The position numbers were made by a program, and so were the translations under genes. The notes under the pieces were generated by a model. The model was not told the origin of the DNA, did not search any database, and worked only from the letters and a program-made list of their open reading frames with translations. Below, piece after piece: positions 24,945 to 35,975 of a stretch of DNA of 64,000 nt (within the stretch, counting starts at the first letter, position 1; the number at the start of each line of letters is the position of its first letter). The stretch comes from Sanghuangporus weigelae (Eukaryota; Basidiomycota; Agaricomycetes; Hymenochaetales; Hymenochaetaceae): the NCBI GenBank assembly GCA_033182465.1, contig CP137321.1:2604001-2668000 (forward strand). Reading direction: 5' to 3'.

Positions 24945-26335
24945 ACGTGTCAACGGAGAAGGAAATTGATATTTTCATTGAAGCGCAGCTACGTTCCGGA
25001 ATAGATGCAACAAATCCGGACTATCTTATTCTGTTACAATGGATGGAGTCAGCTAACCCTGCTCAGACAGATCAGGAGCCAAAGACGACGGACTCGAAGG
25101 CGAAGGCGACGGACTCGAAGGCGAAGGCAACGTGAGCTGGGCGAGGGACCATCCAGCCTTGCCTCACTCCCACTGTGGGAGGCCAAAAGTACTACGGACC
25201 GGACAATCGCTTGCCCTCCACGGACGGAATTATGCCCTCTTCACCTCTCCTTTGTCTAGTTTGGCGGTTGTTACTCGAAAGGATCTCATTTTGTGTTTAT
25301 TTATTTTGACTCGGTCTTCTTACTTCTTACACAGGCACGTTGATCCCTTTTGCGGCTGTTTGAGTATACCAAGAGCACGCTGCGGTAGGTCACTATACAA
25401 TGGCTCCATTTGCCTTGTCTTGTAACGCGTGTACAGCAGGAATTGCTGTGTCATGCTCTTCTTGTTCCCTCCCTATCTGAATAAGTATTCTGTTCTTCTA
25501 TATGTCATTCTACCTCTGTATTCCCGTGTATTTTGGCCGTCATATGCAGTTTCAGACCGTATTCTTTTAGTAGTGATGATTCGAGTTCCACCTGCTCTTG
25601 TTTGATCGAGAGTTTGCCTTCAGTTGTGAATTGCTTCTTGTACTTAATATGATCTGTACGTGCGAGCTGTGTACTGAGTGATAACAACAAATTGTAGCTA
25701 ACTGATCTGTCATTGAGGCTCCTTAGCCTGCTTTGACCGCTTTGGCTCAAGATGCAAAGAAGAATATGAAGATGTTGACGGACCTGGCTCCAAAGGCTGC
25801 TGCATTTTCTCTTCAGAGCTTCGACTGGATGGGATAGGCAGTGAAGGGCAAGTACTGACCTGTTGGTAATCGAAACGATGAGTGCTAGTGCCCTGCGAGG
25901 AGGCTGAGGAGAGGGGTTCTGCAAGTGGGCATGAATGGCTGTTGCCTTACTCTACCATTGAAGGGCCTATCAATATGCCACAAGAACTTGTACACAGATA
26001 CCTTCTGCACTTGCATGAATTATGCCACCTGAATTATATTTTTACATGGAGTATTTCATGAGTGGTGATTTTTCAATGGCCTGAGGGATGGTTGTGAGGG
26101 ATGGGTTGACAAGGTTGTCTGTTTTGTTCTGTCATGTACACACTATATTTCTCATACATTCTTACACCGTTAGAAGCGCATTTTTGAGCACTTTTTTTAC
26201 ATAGCCATATCATATTTTTACATGCAGTATTGACCGAGAAATAGAGCACTCAATTCATTTTTGTTGTTCAAGGGCACGACATGTGTCAAAAAATCACGTG
26301 ATTTAGGCTTTTCTCATTACTTTTGCAAACGGCTG
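24945..26335 (-). repeat. Right long terminal inverted repeat of the 14 kb element
   Basis: Inverted copy of 12289-13660. The outer part is almost identical to the left arm. A 21-bp unit at the end of the arm gene (GACTCGAAGGCGAAGGCGAC type) is duplicated here and single on the left. The tip is CTTTTGCAAACGGCTG, followed by TA. Confidence 0.85.
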
Positions 26336-26337
26336 TA

Positions 26338-26564
26338 ACGGCAGACTACACGGACGCGTGATAATCGTGTCAATACGCAGTGAATTTGCTGAAATTTCGC
26401 AGCATGACTCATGTGTATTCTGTCCACCTATGATAAAAATTTCAAGTTGCAAATTGGAGGTTTGAGTGAGTAAATGTAGGGTGTTCAAAGGAAGGGTACT
26501 GTTTAAAGGACCAGTAAATGCCTGTTAGAACGTCGATCATCCTGCTTCTTCTCCGCTACTTACC
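26338..26564 (+). promoter_or_regulatory. Short FUR1 upstream region, bounded by the 14 kb element
   Basis: Only about 230 bp lie between the right end of the 14 kb element and the FUR1 start. If the insertion is recent, upstream control sequence of FUR1 beyond this point was displaced by 14 kb. No specific promoter motif was identified. Confidence 0.4.
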
Positions 26565-27663
26565 ATGACCACTACCAGTTCTCCTACTACCCAAACAAAT
26601 CCCTCTGCTATTCCACCTTCTGTATTCACGCTTCCGCATACAGCACAGCTCGAGGCACTGTACACAATCATTCGTGATAAAAATACAACGCGGGGCGATT
26701 TTCTTTTCTACTCGGACAGGATTATTCGTCTTCTTGTCGAGGAGGGTCTCAACCATCTTCCTGTCGTACCCAAAACCGTCGAGACACCAACAGTGAGTAC
26801 TTACGAAGCATGTGTTTTGAATGCTTTCTTTTCGGACAACGAGGATCGCTCGCTGATAGCGCTGTTTTTCATTAGGGTGCTACGTACGACGGTGTTGGTT
26901 TTGAGGGGAAAATATGCGGTGTTTCTATTCTGCGCGCTGGTGAGGTGTGTGATCCCGTGTGCTATTTAGTGAGCTATTTCTTTTGCTCTTTGTCCTTAGG
27001 CTATGGAGGCAGGGTTGCGTGAAGTCTGTCGAAGCGTACGAATAGGAAAGATACTTATTCAACGGGTAAGCCCATATACTGGGTGCACGCTGAGGATCGC
27101 TGACCGGAGGGATGTCAATCTGCAGGATGAAGAGACTGCTCAAGCGAAACTGTTCTATGCGAAGGTATGTAGATTCTTTGGGTATCGTATTCTTTAGACG
27201 TCAATTTGCTCTAGTTACCTCAAGATATTGCAAATCGATATGTTCTGCTCCTTGATCCGATGCTTGGTGATTGTCCTATTTCCAAGAGGTCCTTCGCAGT
27301 ACTAACACAGTGTCGACTTCAGCGACTGGTGGCTCGGCAATAAAAGCTATAGAGGTTATACTCAGTCATGGTGTCCCGGAATCTCGAATAATCTTCATTA
27401 ATCTTGTATGTTCATTATAAGTTATGGACGGATGCGTAACACTGAGCGAATTTCGTCAAGATATCGTGCCCAGAAGGTTTACATAAAGTCTGCGCTAGAT
27501 TCCCCAAATTACGTGTGATAACCGGATGGATTGATAAAGGCCTTGATGATAAGTCATACATCATCCCGGGCTTGGGCGACTTCGGAGAGAGGAGGTACAT
27601 TCATTTCCGTCGAACATTGAAGGCATTTAAATTACTAATCCCATGCGCAGGTATTGTGTGTGA
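26565..27663 (+). CDS. FUR1: Uracil phosphoribosyltransferase
   Basis: Eight exons (26565-26792, 26876-26944, 27000-27065, 27126-27164, 27215-27266, 27323-27405, 27461-27594, 27651-27663) give 227 residues. The enzyme makes UMP from uracil and PRPP in pyrimidine salvage. Visible family marks are RDKNTTRGDFLFYSDR (N-terminal), GVSILRAGEAMEAGL, the PRPP loop LLLDPMLATGGSA split by an intron, ISCPEGLHKV and the uracil-binding GWIDKGLDDKSYIIPGLG-type end with GDFGERRYCV. All seven introns are GT-AG, 50-83 nt. The last exon is only 13 nt and encodes the end of the protein. It is convergent with PMT1. Confidence 0.94.
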
Positions 27664-27912
27664 CCTTGATGACGGATCAATAGCTTTCGATGCGGAAGTT
27701 GCAAGTGGTCGTATTCACAGTGAAATATATGTACGTCACACATTTGGACTTGGAGATCGAAGCGGTTCTGTCTGAATGCATGTATTAAATGGCGAGCTCA
27801 TAGCTAGGACAGAGGAATAAATAACTAGTGTGAGCGAATGCGATATGTATACTCTGAAGCGATGGGTTTTGTAGAATCTCGAGGGCTACAACACTTTCCC
27901 TAGGACTCTGGT

Positions 27913-30900
27913 CTACGACTCCTCTGCGAAAAGGTCGCTGCGCGCAAGCTCTGCCTCCTGCGCATCATGCTCTATCGGGTCTTGAGGAGCTATGCCGTCA
28001 TCAACGGGGTCGACCCCATCCTCCGCCTCATGCGTCTCATCCTCCGTGCCTGCTTCATCCTTGGCTACTGGTGCCTCTTTCGCAGCCTGGGTCGTCGCAA
28101 TTGTTTTCGTCGTCTCCTCGGCTGCAGCCATTACCGTACTGATTTCCCTGTCTATCTCTGGTCTGCGATCTTGCTGCTTCGCAAGCTGCTCTTGGCTCTT
28201 TATATCTTTCCCATCGTTGGCGTTTTCAAAGGCGTTGTATCCCGGCTGTGGAATGGCACCTCGCCCTGAGGTGGTCTCGCCGTCCTTAGGAGGAATAGGC
28301 GCATTACCCATTGCCTCACCCTCAACAACTACAGCCGCACGACCTGCTTCCTCACCGCCTATTACACTAGCAGGAACCGCAGCGCTCGTCATGGGAATGG
28401 CTGCATTGCCGACGCCAATGCCATCGTAAGCCGAGAGATCCACCGGGAACTCATTACATGCGAAATCCCATGTCTTAAGCCAACGCGCATTCTCGCACGC
28501 CCCTCGTGTCCATGGCCCACCGTATGCCAGAGGACTGAAATAACTGAAGCTCCAGATTGCAAGAAGAAGCATACCTGCGGCAATATATAGCCGCACGCGT
28601 GGGCGCAATGACGAGGTGACAAGGTCAAATACACTGCAGCAGAGCAAAATTGAGAACCAAAGAGCAGGGAAGTAGTGATGGAGGAAAAGTTGTCGGGCCA
28701 TCAAATAGAAAGGGAAGTAATGTAACGCCCAGCCCATAAAGAGGAAACCACATATACTATCGTACTTCGATACACGAGCTGGAATGTCCGAAGTTAGTAA
28801 AAAGCCAGAAATGGGTAAAAGGATGACTCGCTGTTCTCAAAATCTCGGAAACCACGTTGTTGTCGAAGAATAAGAATACCTCGCGTCGCCACATACGCAA
28901 GTACAGCAAGCGAACTTAGCCACCAGACAGTAGGATTACCCAGGAGATATATCTGCCTGTGGTCTTTAACCCAGAAGTTCTTCGACGTCAATCAGTAATT
29001 TTATCAGAAGTTTGGATAGTATATTTCGAATGACTTACGATTCCACGACGAAGTCTTGGCCATGAGCTCGGGCGAGAATCGAACGTGTGCCGGTCTGTTA
29101 ATCCGGCGTTGGTGACCCACATCACCTTCTGAAGCTCGAAAATTTTGCCAAAGAAGCCAGGCAACTTGTAGTTAACTTTTTCTGCATCGGGAGGTACTGT
29201 TCTTTATCTCAGCACTAAAAAAGACTCTGTTATGAATAGTTTCCTTACAATTCGCGTGTGTTGAAGTCTCGATATACCACAAGCTATTGGCCTTCTTAGC
29301 GTTTTTGTTACAAGTCACCTCCTGTTGCTCCCAACCCCATTCCGGCAGTTTTACTTTGTGAGAGAATAAGTAACAGCTCTGCAGCTGATGCCGAAGCCTG
29401 AACACTGTTCTCAGTGTACGCAAACGCTTCGGACTTTCTGGATCCTCGCTTGCACCGTGTTCAATCTCTACCACCCAGTTGTCATTTGCGTCGCCTGGGA
29501 AGGTCCACGAACCATAACCAGACACTTCGTTCTGAAAGTCGACCTCTGAAATAGGTGGTCGTACATCATGCGAATGTAAGCGTTTGCCTGTCGAGAGATG
29601 TTGCAACTTGATGATGGATCCAGCCGTGATGTGTTTGAGAGGGGATGTTTGCCAGGTTTCCTCTTCTTCGAATACATCCGCCGTGCCATTATCGATGCGC
29701 CAGACATTATTCGAATCACGATGAGGATAGAGTGTAATGTGCTGCTGTTTGCTGCCGCCAGGGTAATCATGCGCGTGCGAATGCAGATAACCTCCTTGGG
29801 TGTTTAGGTGGCGAATCGTCACCTCCGATCCGTATGCGACGTCCGCAAAAGTATCCTGCATACCCCGTCCGGAAAGTGTGTGTTGGAAAGCCGAGCTCAT
29901 AAAGCCATCTCCGTCTCCAGAGCTTTGGAGGATCTGGAAATGGATCGCGAACATAAGCATGTAGAAAGCAATCGGAACAATGATAAGGCAAAGTGCTCGA
30001 GCCAGGAAGTGCTTAGCAAAAAGGCGAGGCGAGACACGAAGATCACCAAGAAGTCGCCACAGCTGGTAAATGGTCGAAAACCCGACGGTAGCAATAGTGA
30101 AGAGTCCGACCCATTTACAGCTGACGACGGCACCTAGACCAAGACCAGATAGAGTGAGCCATGTCCACCATTGCGTTGTAAATGGTCTGTGTCTGTCCTC
30201 ATTGCAAAAGCCAATCCAGAAAAATGTCGCGAGTGCAGTGAAGAAGAGCAACGGCGAGTCAAGTAGGATATGTCGCGACTGTGTGATGAGTCCGTTCTCG
30301 AAGGTGACGAAGAGGGCACCGAGTAAGGCAGTTGTTGCGCGGCAATCTAATGCACGAAGACTTAAATAAGTGAGCGGGACGAGGAAGAGACCGAGTGTGG
30401 CGGGCAACATGCGCATTGCGACATAAGGTACGTTCGCTTCGTATGGCTTGCCAATATCTTTGAAATCAAAGTTACCGTCATAGCCAAAAATGAAGGCAGC
30501 AAGCGTGATGAGCAGCTTGGCTAAGGGCGGGTGCACATCGACGTAGTATTGTGTTTTGATGTACTTTGAGGCGAACTTGCCAAAGTGCACCTCGTCAAAA
30601 CTGCGAAGCTATGCGTTAGAACAAGTGCTGCAAGGTAAGCTTTGCTACTTACACGACACTGTTCGGCCTCGACAACCTAAAGAGTCGGACGCCTGATGCG
30701 ATGACCATAATAAACGCGAGGAGCTTCCACTCGCCCGTAGTGAGCTTAAGACCACCTGGAGGATAACTGTGCCTCTGTTTCGGCCCAGCTCCTTTGGACG
30801 CTGCAGCTCTTCGTTCGTCCGCATCCATATGTTCCTTGGCCGCGTATGGGAAGCGCTGGGAATGGAATTGCGGTTGGATCGGTGGCGGCGAAGGAGGCCT

Positions 30901-30927
30901 ACGGGCCCTGAAGGTGCCAGCCGACAT
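27913..30927 (-). CDS. PMT1: Dolichyl-phosphate-mannose-protein mannosyltransferase, PMT1 type
   Basis: Reverse-strand exons 30927-30653, 30600-29249, 29196-29039, 28979-28832 and 28778-27913 give 932 residues. The enzyme transfers mannose from dolichol phosphate to Ser/Thr of secretory proteins in the ER membrane. Visible are the luminal catalytic loop FDEVHFGKFASKYIK with DVHPPLAKLL, several hydrophobic spans, three MIR-type repeats (GGYLHSHAHDYPGGSKQQH, KRLHSHDVRPP, CYLFSHKVKLPEWGWEQQ), and the C-terminal membrane block with RQLFLHHYFPA and WDFACNEFP. The match of the MIR region favours PMT1 over PMT2/PMT4. The intron 28779-28831 needs a GC donor (A/GCGAGT) to give DFENTRVSKYDS. The last ~170 residues are acidic, Ala/Glu-rich and likely disordered. 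Confidence 0.92.
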
Positions 30928-31537
30928 TTCTAGCGTGAGGACAGCTCAGAAACGAGTGAAAAAAGTGCCGAAGACCGAGTCGAGACAGTGTAAGATGATG
31001 AAGAGAAGGAGCGAGTATTCAGAAATCATTGGCTTCGGCTTTGCTTGCTGCGCTCAGACACGTATTGATCGCTGACGTAATACATCTAATTCAAAAATGC
31101 ATCAACATTCAAATCAGGTCAGAAAGGCTTGCACAGGTTCATGAGTAGACACTCGAAGCCCTTCAACAAGCAGGCCTGTAAGAATCGAAATAGTAGGAGA
31201 CGATTTCTGGCAAGTCATTGACTGGACAGTACAGTGAAACGCGTAAACAAGAATCAACAACGCGTCCTTCGCTTTAGACCTGCTGCAATTCATCTACTTA
31301 CTTTTATTCCGTTTTCAAGTCATTCAGAAGACCGATTTTCCCCTAATGATACTCTACGCACCCTTTTAGTCTGAAGACGCGCATCTGCTTTACCTTCAAA
31401 TAACTCGTAATCAATACGTGGGAAATCTTGTCCAAAATGGGAAGTAGGCTCTACGACTGTAGAAAGTCTATTTCGACAGTCACTGCAAACGCGTTCAACT
31501 TCGTCTTGAAGTTCGACCAGCTGAGTAGCATTGGATC
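30928..31537. promoter_or_regulatory. Divergent promoter region of PMT1 and CCT2
   Basis: About 610 bp separate the two divergent starts. It must hold both upstream regions. I see no ORF with family features, RNA gene or repeat, and no motif I would name. Confidence 0.45.
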
Positions 31538-33432
31538 ATGTCAGTAAACATCTTCGGACAAGAAGTAAGCACTCTGTTTTCCGCAGAGCACAACTCTCTG
31601 AATCGTCTTGTTTGCAGGCGACAGAAGAAAAGGCGGAGAGCGCACGTCTCTCGTCCTTCGTCGGTGCCCTCGCCGTCGGCGATCTAGTCAAGTCTACTCT
31701 CGGTCCGAAGGGAATGAATAAAATTTTGCAATCAGCATCGACCGGCGACATAAACGTGACGAACGATGGAGCAACCATTCTTAAATCCATTCAACTCGAT
31801 AATGCTGCCGCAAAAATTCTTGTGAATATCTCAAAGGTGCAGGACGATGAGGTTGGCGATGGCACTACCACCGTCTGCGTCCTGGCAAGCGAGCTGCTGC
31901 GCGAGGCGGAAAAGCTGGTGATGGCTAAGATTCATCCTCAGACGATCGTAGAGGGCTATAGGATTGCAAGTACTGCTGCTTTGCAAGCGCTTGAGGAGTC
32001 CGCGCTGGACCATTCGTGAGTACATATGCTCTGTTGCATCGGTAAGGAGGCACTAAATTAAATCGTAATAGCTCGGATCCGTCGATGTTCCGGGAAGACC
32101 TCTTCAATATCGCTCGAACCACACTGTCTTCGAAAGTCCTGTCTCAAGACAAGGATTACTTTGCAAACCTTGCCGTAGACGCTGTGCTTCGCTTGCAGGT
32201 GAGTAGAACTGCTTTTGTCCATGTTCATAAATTCAGCATACGCGCTTCAGGGCTCCACAGATCTCGACCATATTCAGATTATCAAAAAGGTCGGCGGAAA
32301 GCTGACGGATTCATATCTCGACGAAGGTTTCATCTTCGACAAGCAGATTGGTGTCAACTGTCCGAAACGCTTGGAAAATGCCAAAATTCTCATTGCCAAT
32401 ACCTGTATGTCGCTTGTTTGCATTTATAGCTATTGGCCGTTGACCACCGCCGATAGCTATGGATACTGACAAAATCAAAATTTTCGGCGCTCGCGTGAAG
32501 GTCGACAGTACAGGGAAGCTCGCCGAACTTGAACGTGCGGAACGGGAAAAGATGAAGGATAAAGTAAAAGCAATAGCCGCGCATGGGATCAACTGCTTCA
32601 TCAACCGACAATTGATCTATAACTATCCGGAGTCCCTCTTGGCTGAACACGGAATCATGACCATTGAGCATGCAGATTTTGAAGGTGTTGAACGACTCTC
32701 ACTTGTCACTGGCGGAGAAATCGCGAGTACTTTCGATCATCCAGATAAGGTGAAGCTTGGGAGATGTGAGCTAATCGAGGAGATTATGATTGGAGAGGAC
32801 AAGGTCTGCCGTTGGTACTTTTGATAGTGAGATGTGAGGCTCATCCCCCTTTAGCTAGTTAAATTCTCGGGTGTCGCTGCAGGTCAGGCGTGCACTGTTG
32901 TTCTACGTGGTTCAACGACGCAAATGGTCGATGAAGCCGAACGTTCGCTACACGACGCACTCTCTGTATTAAGTCAGACAGTCAAGGAGACGCGTGTGAC
33001 TCTCGGCGGCGGATGCTCGGAGATGTTAATGAGCTGTGCGGTTGAAGAGGCAGCAAGACGCGTCGCCGGGAAGAAAGCGATTGCTGTAGAGGCGTTTGCG
33101 CGGGCTTTGCGCCAGATTCCAATGATTCTGGCAGATAATGCAGGATACGACTCAAGTGATCTTGTCAGTCGATTACGAGTGGCGCATTATGAAGGTCAGC
33201 GGGATGCAGGTCTTGACATGACCAAAGGGACAATCGCGTCGATGCGCAAACTCGGCGTCACGGAAAGCTATAAACTTAAACGACAGGTCGTCATCAGCGC
33301 TAGTGAAGCGACTGAGATGATTTTGAGGTGAGTTGATTACTCCGTTGCGCGCGAGTTAGTATTGTTACTGAAATATTATGCAGGGTAGACACAATCTTAC
33401 GGGCTACACCTAGAAGACGTGAAGCACATTAG
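31538..33432 (+). CDS. CCT2: T-complex protein 1 subunit beta (CCT2)
   Basis: Seven exons (31538-31564, 31618-32015, 32072-32198, 32251-32404, 32457-32803, 32855-33327, 33384-33432) give 524 residues, the normal length. It is a subunit of the cytosolic TRiC/CCT chaperonin that folds actin, tubulin and other proteins. Group II chaperonin marks are [26 protein letters not shown], the ATPase [10 protein letters not shown] and [10 protein letters not shown]. The beta-subunit start [19 protein letters not shown] is split by the first intron, which fixes the ATG at 31538. The first exon is only 27 nt. All introns are GT-AG. Confidence 0.95.
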
Positions 33433-33634
33433 GGCATGTAGTATGTAGTCGATTTCTACTGCAACATTTGTAGATCATCATATTATGTAATTAACTCAAT
33501 GTTTCTGATGATCGTCACTACTAAATAAAGCAAGAGAGACGCGTGTCGTGACGCGTCCCAACGCAGTAGTGCGAGTTCGTGTGCAAACTACCTTTCACTC
33601 CAACCATATCTTTCTCTCTACCTTTCTTCTCAAC

Positions 33635-34361
33635 ATGGAGTGTACTTTCGCGCTAATTGGACGTGGCTATGTGTTAGTTGCTGCTGATACGACCGCTGCT
33701 CGTTCAATCGTGAAGATGAAGTCGGACGAGGATAAAACCAAAGCAATCGGCCCACACCTCGTTATGGCGTATTCTGGCGAACCAGGTAAGTGTATGCAAT
33801 ATATATGGCAGATGCTCGATCTTAAATTCGTATTCATATAGGCGATACCGTCTACTTTGCTGAGTACATCGAGCGAAATCTTCGCTTGCATCAGATCCGA
33901 TACCATCACGAACTGCGTCCAGCGTCTGCTGCTTCGTGGATCCGACGTGCTCTCGCCGATTCATTACGCTCACGGTCACCATATCAAGTAAACTTATTGG
34001 TCGGTGGTTTTGATAATAGCAGTACGGCCATTGAAGAGGGCAAGGAAGAACTTGGTGGAGCTCCAAAGTTGTACTGGATTGACTATCTCGGTACACTTGC
34101 AGAGGTCCCTTTCGCGGCTCATGGGTACGGTAGCTATTTCGCACTGAGCTTGCTTGATAGGTGAGTTGACTGGATTTCACTGATATCCGAAGAGTTGCGC
34201 TGACCTTGTACAGGTATCACGACCCGAACGCTACTTTAGAAGAAGGCCTAGCAACTCTTAAGCGCTGCATTGACGAAGTTGCAAAGCGCTTGATTGTCGG
34301 GAATTACAATTACAAGGTCAAGATAGTAGACAAAGATGGCGTTCGGGAAGTTTCGCTATGA
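33635..34361 (+). CDS. PRE1: Proteasome subunit beta type-4 (PRE1/PSMB2)
   Basis: Exons 33635-33785, 33842-34160 and 34214-34361 join to 205 residues. It is a structural, non-catalytic beta4 subunit of the 20S core. It starts [19 protein letters not shown] without a propeptide or an N-terminal catalytic Thr, as in PSMB2. Other family segments are [50 protein letters not shown] and LLDRYHDP. It lies ~200 bp downstream of CCT2 in the same direction. The pair belongs to protein quality control, but nothing shows co-transcription. Confidence 0.95.
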
Positions 34362-34892
34362 ACCATGGGCTTTCATATTCGAGTCGCACGACGGCAGACT
34401 TTTGTCATGCATACTTCTCCATCAGCAGAAGGTCCCCAGTCTTGTATTAGCTCACAAAACATCTTACAATCAACTACAGTATTTATGATTTACCAGCAAC
34501 TCGTATTTTCGGCTTCGCCGAAAACCCTGCTGGCTATAAATCCTAGTCTTCGTTACTGGTTATTCTGTCTATCCAACTTGATATAAATCCAACACATCAG
34601 TTGTACACTTGAAGTCAGGTGCACTGATTTGTGCATGTACAGAAATAAGAAAATAAAAAGAACTCCATTGAGCTTATCTGGTCTGTTCATATGTAGCAGG
34701 AACTTTCACAGCCACAGCTTTACTCAAATTTACAGCTCATAGCAGGCAAACTGTTATTTAGACCCGGACTAAATCCATAACTAGATGACAAATTAAATTT
34801 GAAATGTAGTAATGCATTTAGTCACATAATATATTTGATATTTGTTCTTTGACTAAATGATAAACTATATTTGAAATAACAAAAAGGATTTA
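34362..34892. other. Intergenic, AT-rich, no gene seen
   Basis: About 530 bp downstream of PRE1, becoming strongly AT-rich after 34,700. It contains imperfect repeats of TAAATGA/ACTAAAT words. No ORF, RNA gene or element boundary could be supported apart from the MITE that follows. Confidence 0.4.
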
Positions 34893-35973
34893 CAGCTAGT
34901 TGCAAAATTGTTGGCAATCACGTGATTTCACCACTTTTCTCGCCATGAGAGCTCAAAACACAGATAAAATCATATCTCACCCAAATCTCAACGGTTTCAC
35001 ATCATCTAAGTTGCTTAATTCATCTTTTCGAAAGGGCTTTCGCTGTAGAAAAACGATCAAGAAAATAGAGCAAAAAGTGACCCCAAAATGGTGAAAATCT
35101 CATTTTTTGCCTCTTCCTTGCATGTGCATTTTTTCTGTGATCCCTGCGGTCCAGCACCTCCCCAAAGCTATCCAGAATGATAATATGATTATAAAATGAA
35201 TTTACAGACTGAGTTTGAGTTGAATTATGTAACAGAATGTGCTGCTTTTAGGCATGCCTGAATCACTCAAAACTCATCATTTCCCCCTAGCCTCCCAGGC
35301 TCTAGGAAAAATTCTTACAGGCCAGATTCATGCATGTAAATTCATTTTAGGTGTAATAGACTAGGCTTGTGCACTAGCTAGGGCCTCAGCATCCACTGGT
35401 GAGCTGGGCTGAACAAGTATTTCTAGTTGTATGCACTATTCTAGACAGCATCTCCCCAGCTCATCAGTGGATGCTGAGGCCCTAGCTAGTGCACAAGCCT
35501 AGTCTATTACACCTAAAATGAATTTACATGCATGAATCTGGCCTGTAAGAATTTTTCCTAGAGCCTGGGAGGCTAGGGGGAAATGATGAGTTTTGAGTGA
35601 TTCAGGCATGCCTAAAAGCAGCACATTCTGGTACATAATTCAACTCAAACTCAGTCTGTAAATTCATTTTATAATCATATTATCATTCTGGATAGCTTTG
35701 GGGAGGTGCTGGACCAGCAGGGATCACAGAAAAAAATGCACATGCAAGGAAGAGGCAAAAAATGATATTTTTGCCATTTTGAGGTCCTTTTTTGCTCTAT
35801 TTTCTTGATCGTTTTTCTTAAACAAAAGCCCTTTTGAAAAGATGAATTTAGCAACTTAAATGATGTGAAACTGTTGAGATTTGAGTGAGATATGATTTTA
35901 TCTGTGTTTTGATGCTCTCGTGGCGAGAAAAGTGATGAAATCACGTAATTGCCAACAATTTTGCAACTAGCTG
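34893..35973. mobile_element. Foldback MITE, copy 4
   Basis: Same family as the array at 8.5-12 kb. Tips CAGCTAGTTGCAAAATTG and its inverse, TA at 34891-34892 and 35974-35975, palindromic arms around a centre near 35,433. The two arms of this copy pair closely with each other (for example GCACTAGCTAGGGCCTCAGC and its inverse). Confidence 0.85.
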
Positions 35974-35975
35974 TA

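Larger units (their letters stand above)
21140..25135 (+). pseudogene. Right arm gene: coiled-coil protein, split and decayed
   Basis: The frame starts at ATG 21140 (MDTDTTDTTG), splices through introns near 21,192-21,249 and 21,554-21,609, and carries helical segments (VALKDVLKKRDDLVSRL), a middle domain ending RQLRFFAPIFIWKF, and a long C-terminal helical region to a TGA at 25133-25135. It parallels the left arm gene in order and motifs. Lesions are: an extra A in the A-run near 21,431 (frameshift), repeat B inserted at 22587-24371, and stops at 24599-24601 (TAA) and 24770-24772 (TGA). A further intron probably starts near 22,543. Its 3' end lies in the right terminal repeat. The function is unknown. 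Confidence 0.6.
12289..26335. mobile_element. 14 kb element with ~1.3 kb terminal inverted repeats and TA duplication
   Basis: The left end CAGCCGTTTGCAAAAG (12289) and right end CTTTTGCAAACGGCTG (to 26335) are exact inverted copies, flanked by TA (12287-12288, 26336-26337). Inverted similarity continues inward for about 1.3 kb. Inside are, from the left: an outward-facing coiled-coil gene (-), a decayed DD34E transposase (+), an AT-hook/SAM-like gene (-) and an outward-facing paralogue of the first gene (+). Two ~1.8 kb solo-LTR-like repeats are inserted within genes. The TA target and transposase class agree with a Tc1/mariner-type element, but the size and cargo are unusual for one. All genes except possibly the AT-hook gene are broken, so this copy looks inactive. 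Confidence 0.8.

Noticed and set aside
12289-26335. Starship, Helitron, Crypton or CACTA element
   Set aside because: No tyrosine recombinase (DUF3435-like), no Rep/helicase and no CACTA tips were seen. The long inverted repeats and TA duplication argue for a DDE element.
27992-28429. 145-codon frame antisense to the PMT1 C-terminus
   Set aside because: It results from the Ala/Glu-rich coding bias of PMT1 on the opposite strand.
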